Positions 7,847-11,068 of a DNA stretch of 11,068 nt are shown here, piece after piece. The first letter of the stretch is position 1; each line of letters opens with the position of its first letter. Source of the DNA: Paracamarosporium sp. OC-R06-R3 (lineage: Eukaryota; Ascomycota; Dothideomycetes; Pleosporales; Didymosphaeriaceae). A program made the translations under genes and the position numbers. Under the pieces are notes generated by a model. The model was not told where the DNA came from, did not search any database, and saw only the letters and a program-made list of their open reading frames with translations. The stretch is taken from positions 590 through 11,657 of the forward strand of contig JACVRA010000335.1 in NCBI GenBank assembly GCA_019828545.1. Reading direction: 5' to 3'.

Positions 7847-8911
7847 GGATACTGGCTACGAACCGCATTTCACCAAACAAACGAAGGATGAGGCAGAGGA
7901 GATGAACCACGACCTGAACATCAATGCGACAGTAGACAAGTTTTTCTTTGACCATGGGGTACCGTTGGTCAACTTCGGGAACGTGACGCGTCCAGAGATA
8001 TGTATGATCTTCAAAATTGAACTGTTCCGTGCTTGAAGCACCATGACTTGGGGATAGCGAACAATTTGTTGGAAGAATGGGTCCATCGCCATCACAAAAA
8101 TTGTGATAGCGGCACCAAGCGCAGCAAGTGTTGTTCCCCGCGTGCGAACAAGAAGCATGAGAGATCCCCAGGGGCCTCGCGACGCGTTATCGAATAGTTC
8201 GAAATCCCACATCTTTTTTAAATGGCCTTGAAACCAGCTCCATTTTAGTTGGCCAAGTGCTTCCAAGACTGGAAGCATAAAAGAGGCTGAAGCAATTCTT
8301 GAGAGGATAGCGATGTAGGCATTCAACGTGATGTTCATCGGCCACTGCTTGGGGAAAGGCTTGCCTTGCAAGAAGAACAATAAGATGATTATTGCACTCA
8401 TGCACAACGCACTCAGTAGCCAGCTAATTATCTCGAGGAGCCAGCGCTTCACAACATTGCTAGAGGCACTATATTTCCATAGCTTTTGTTCGAGGCCTTC
8501 TGCGAGGCTAGGTGCAGAGCTCTTCCTGACGTGTCCACTGGCGAGTTGCTCGCTGCTGGGGGATCATGTTGGACTCGGATCGGGATTGAAAGGGGCTTCT
8601 GGGATGCCCAGCCCGAATTTGCCCTTGTTTATGGACCCCGTGTCGTCTACTAGCGTGTTCGGGATCGAAGAGCCGCTGGTATAACTTCTCCTCCCGGGTT
8701 CATCATCGTGTATCGTCGTCACTGGCGAAAGACGGGAGAAGGTCACTCGGCGAGCTCGCACACGCGGTCTGCTTTGCGCATTGGACTGAACGTCGAACCG
8801 AAGTGCAGGGCGAGGGGGCTGTGGTCGGTACCAACGGCGGTGCGTTTCCGAGCGAAGAGCCGGAATGGCTAGGTTTCTTGAGGAAGAAGCGGATAAGCCG
8901 TTCGCATCGTA

Positions 8912-8959
8912 CAGTGTCTGTGCGCGTGCCGCCCATGTTCGCGTGCCGCCCACCCCAAC
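8912..8959 (+). repeat. Left 48-bp terminal inverted repeat
   Basis: It is identical in reverse complement to 10983-11030. It contains CGCGTGCCGCCCA twice with a 17-bp period (8923-8935 and 8940-8952). It is GC-rich and keeps many CA/TG dinucleotides, unlike the element body. Confidence 0.95.
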
Positions 8960-9060
8960 CACCTCACGCAGTATAGAGAAATGAAGCTGTAGAGCCACAC
9001 ACAATAGCTATTACTATAAGATCTTTTAGTAGAATGTTCTATAGACCTATGCAATGAGAT

Positions 9061-10941
9061 TCCCTTATACGTATTAATATATAGAGTAGCAGTTCGGCCG
9101 CTGCGTGTAGTGTAGGTACGAGGTGCTAGGGGAGGTACTGCAGTAACACTACGCCGCGCAGCCACTACACCACGATTCTGCTTCTTTCTAGGTGCTGTAG
9201 ACTATAAAACCTTCTGCTTGCCTTTTTAGGACAGTTGTATAGCTTTTGCAGCGTCGCGCTCTTGCTTTTAACGCTCTTATTTAGCTTTGCGTTAAGCTGC
9301 TTCCTTACGCTTTAACTAGGCTCGCTTAGCAGCTTCCCTTCTTCTTGTTGCAGCAGCGACTTTCTTCTTAGCATTAAGCTTCTGCTTTAGCTTCCTATTG
9401 GACTTATGAAGCTCTTGTGTAGTGTGTTTTCGGAGCTTATTATCCTTCTCCTCTTGCTTAAATATATTCTAGAGGTGTTGAGCCTTATTAATACTTTAGG
9501 GTGAGTACTATTGCGTCTTTGAACGAGTCTCTTTGCGCTAAATAAGTAGTAGAGGCTTACTTTTTCTAGGTTTACTTTTTACGTGATAGAGAGCTTCTTG
9601 TAAGCCGTTTCTTTCTATCTTTAGCAGCTTATTTTGGTTTGTGAGCTGGTAAAGGGTTTGCCTTAGCTCTTTTGCCTTATCTATAGCTGGGTTCTTTACC
9701 AATTGCTGCTAAACCCTATTATTATATTATTAATTGCTAGCTTTATTAAAGGCTTGTACTGCGGCTGCTTTAGCTTGGCTAGGGGTGAAACGGTTTAGTA
9801 TAACCTTAGGGTTGAGCAGAGCGATCCCTACTGCCTTAAAAGAGCAAAGGACTAGCTTTTTGGTGAACGTTTACGTCTATGCTTACTAGAAGATCTTAAA
9901 GAAGTCACCTTTTTTAATAGGCGTTAAGCCCTAGCTGCTGTGAAGGTGATTTATAAGGACTATAGAGTAGTTAGTTGCTAATGGCAAGAAGTATACTATA
10001 TTAAGTAGCTGGAGAGTATAGGTACTGTGTGGAGGATAGATAAGTACTAGTATACGCTCCTTGGTATAATGGGATAAGAAATCCATTGTTATATAGCTGC
10101 TGTGGCCATTTATAATCAAGAGCTGCCACTTTCTTTGCGCTTTATACTTTATAAGTGGGTTGAACACCTGCTTAATCCAGCCTAAGCCTACGTTATCGTT
10201 GGACCAGCCGGAGGGGGAGACAGTTGTATAGACAGAGTGCTTTTTCTTGTTAATATTGCTTACCTAGTTTGATTGTACGTTCGCGGAGTTAGCCTAGAAG
10301 ATGAGGCTTAGAGGAAGAGTTGTACTATTGCTATACATACACGCTACAAGCGTGATCTATTTACGGCTGCTATTATAAGAGCTCTACCGAGCATGTTTAT
10401 GCTCAAACGAAGCCTTACTAAACACCCTCTTCTGTTTGCTAATGATACCGGCCATGAAGCCCTTCTTATCTATATTGTATGTGTGCTGAGGCTTGATAGA
10501 GTACTTATTTATCCGGTGCGTTAGAAGGTCGAAGTACGCCTTGTACTTGCCCTAGGAGTTAGCAGCGTGACGATTGGTAGCTATAGGGGAGGTCCATTGG
10601 TTCGAAAGTACATCGTGGTGTTGCTGGAGGAAGTGTGTAACCTAGGTCTTAGAGACCTTAATATAGGCCATTCTACGTACGAAATTCTTAATCATCTCTC
10701 TTATAGGAGGAAAGTGGCGCTCTGTAAGCCCTATAATGTACTAAACAATGTCGTCCTCCTGTTGGGGTGTTACTTTATGCTGCCTAATATTCTTAGTAGT
10801 ATTATCTACTTGAACACCTTAGTAACGGCGCGATAAGGTTAAGCAATTACAATGCGCATCTTTTGCAATTTTACTATAGGAAATCTTTTTGCTAGGCTTT
10901 AAATTATTAATCCGCTGTAGCGCATTATTGATTCTAGGCAT
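9061..10941 (-). pseudogene. Pogo/Fot1-like transposase destroyed by RIP-type nonsense and missense changes
   Basis: A single minus-strand frame can be followed for about 600 codons from the Met at 10941 with no frameshift. It reads INNALQRINNLKP and SYSKIAKDA (N-terminal helix-turn-helix), GLTERHFPPIREM and KT-stop-VTHFLQQHHDVL (DNA-binding region), YNIDKKGFM (first catalytic Asp, 10468-10470, with Glu-to-Lys next to it), SPSGWS, LLIINGHSSY (Asn AAT at 10108-10110 where Asp is expected), LQLLNIVYFLPLATNYS (Asn at 10000-10002 where Asp is expected), NPKVILNRF and a Lys/Arg/Ala-rich tail. I count 26 stops, all TAA or TAG, between 10821 and 9202. Two of the three catalytic acids are lost by G-to-A changes, so no active enzyme is possible. 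The exact C-terminus is unclear; the end given is approximate. Confidence 0.85.
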
Positions 10942-10982
10942 AGTTGTGGTTGAATCACGCGTCGAAAGTATGGTGTTGCACT

Positions 10983-11030
10983 GTTGGGGTGGGCGGCACG
11001 CGAACATGGGCGGCACGCGCACAGACACTG
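10983..11030 (-). repeat. Right 48-bp terminal inverted repeat
   Basis: This is the exact partner of 8912-8959, including the two 13-bp motifs 17 bp apart, and it is followed by TA at 11031-11032. Confidence 0.95.
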
Positions 11031-11032
11031 TA

Positions 11033-11068
11033 CCGAATCTGTTATGGCCGAAAATCCGCGTAAATCTT
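11033..11068. other. Outer flank of the transposon insertion
   Basis: This is the sequence that was next to 8909 before insertion. Joined across a single TA, the frame of the DUF3176 N-terminal segment meets a TAA within four codons and no ATG, so the original start is either further out or already lost. Confidence 0.4.

Larger units (their letters stand above)
6725..8909 (-). pseudogene. DUF3176-type fungal membrane protein, multiply disrupted
   Basis: DUF3176 proteins are fungal membrane proteins of unknown function with N-terminal helices, a large Cys- and Asn-rich loop and a C-terminal helix; that layout is visible. Reading the minus strand: a disordered N-terminal part (8909-8567), LWKYS and KRWLLEIISW with a first membrane segment (near 8490-8370), a second segment (LNAYIAILSRIASASFMLPV), QLKWSWFQ, FDNASRGPWGSL, a third segment ending MAMDPFFQQ, then the loop with CLTSDCDW, GVCSDCADV, MCGWFFNAT and FKHIRNPI, and finally ETYVEVRWVWLTLPLALLG. 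Three problems break it: TGA at 8564-8566 between in-frame halves, a disordered reading frame around an intron near 7786-7870, and a frame change at 6965-6972. No in-frame ATG survives at the 5' end, where a transposon sits. Family recognition is from memory of its motifs, without a search. Confidence 0.75.
8912..11030 (-). mobile_element. Complete 2,119-bp pogo/Fot1-like transposon with 48-bp perfect TIRs, RIP-degraded
   Basis: The first 48 bases (8912-8959) are the exact reverse complement of the last 48 (10983-11030), starting CAGTGTCTGTGCGCG inward from each tip. TA at 8910-8911 and 11031-11032 is the target duplication. The interior is strikingly rich in TA and poor in CA/TG, and it encodes one ruined transposase on the minus strand. 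The element lies directly against the 5' part of the DUF3176 pseudogene. Only 36 bases of the other flank (11033-11068) are in the window. Confidence 0.9.

Noticed and set aside
8564..9004. Minus-strand open frame of 146 codons
   Set aside because: Its first third is transposon TIR and subterminal sequence and the rest is the DUF3176 N-terminal segment; it is chimeric and not a gene in its own right.
10567..10836. Plus-strand open frame of 89 codons within the right-hand transposon
   Set aside because: It is the antisense of the transposase DNA-binding region; the minus-strand reading is clearly the real one.

Overview
The window looks like a repeat-invaded accessory stretch of a filamentous ascomycete genome (Pezizomycotina; a Dothideomycete is a guess). 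The evidence is a HET-domain/ankyrin protein, a DUF3176-type membrane protein, pogo/Fot1-like DNA transposons with TA target duplications, a short GT-AG intron with a fungal CTAAT branch site, and C-to-T/G-to-A damage typical of repeat-induced point mutation (RIP). No bacterial-type operon or RNA gene is visible.

Layout. Positions 1-1086 hold the 5' part of a pogo/Fot1-like transposon, coded on the minus strand and running off the left edge; its transposase has kept all three acidic catalytic residues but carries three in-frame stops. Positions 1087-2085 are gene-free and repeat-rich, with a 142-bp MITE with TA duplications (1650-1791) and several short repeats that look like transposon ends. 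Positions 2086-4875 (minus) encode an apparently intact protein of about 929 residues: an N-terminal HET domain, a middle region, and a C-terminal array of eleven very similar ankyrin-like repeats. A divergent intergenic region (4876-5781) separates it from a small secreted protein with dibasic (Kex2-type) sites (5782-6108, plus). Positions 6725 to about 8909 (minus) hold a broken DUF3176 membrane-protein gene with an in-frame stop, a disordered exon junction and a 4-bp tandem duplication that shifts the frame. Positions 8912-11030 are a complete 2,119-bp transposon with perfect 48-bp inverted repeats and TA duplications. It lies at the 5' end of the DUF3176 gene, and its transposase is destroyed by 26 stops, all TAA or TAG, with no frameshift seen.

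How the parts relate. HET-domain proteins are the execution modules of fungal self/non-self recognition, and the ankyrin array is the likely sensing part; its near-identical units suggest ongoing unequal exchange or concerted evolution. The secreted protein is divergently placed, but nothing shows that the two genes cooperate. The transposons explain much of the rest: one probably helped to inactivate the DUF3176 gene, and RIP has silenced both large elements to very different degrees. I did not find a clearly new multi-gene system. The best leads are the HET-ankyrin array, the lone peptide-like segment in the secreted protein, and the RIP-dead transposon with untouched ends.
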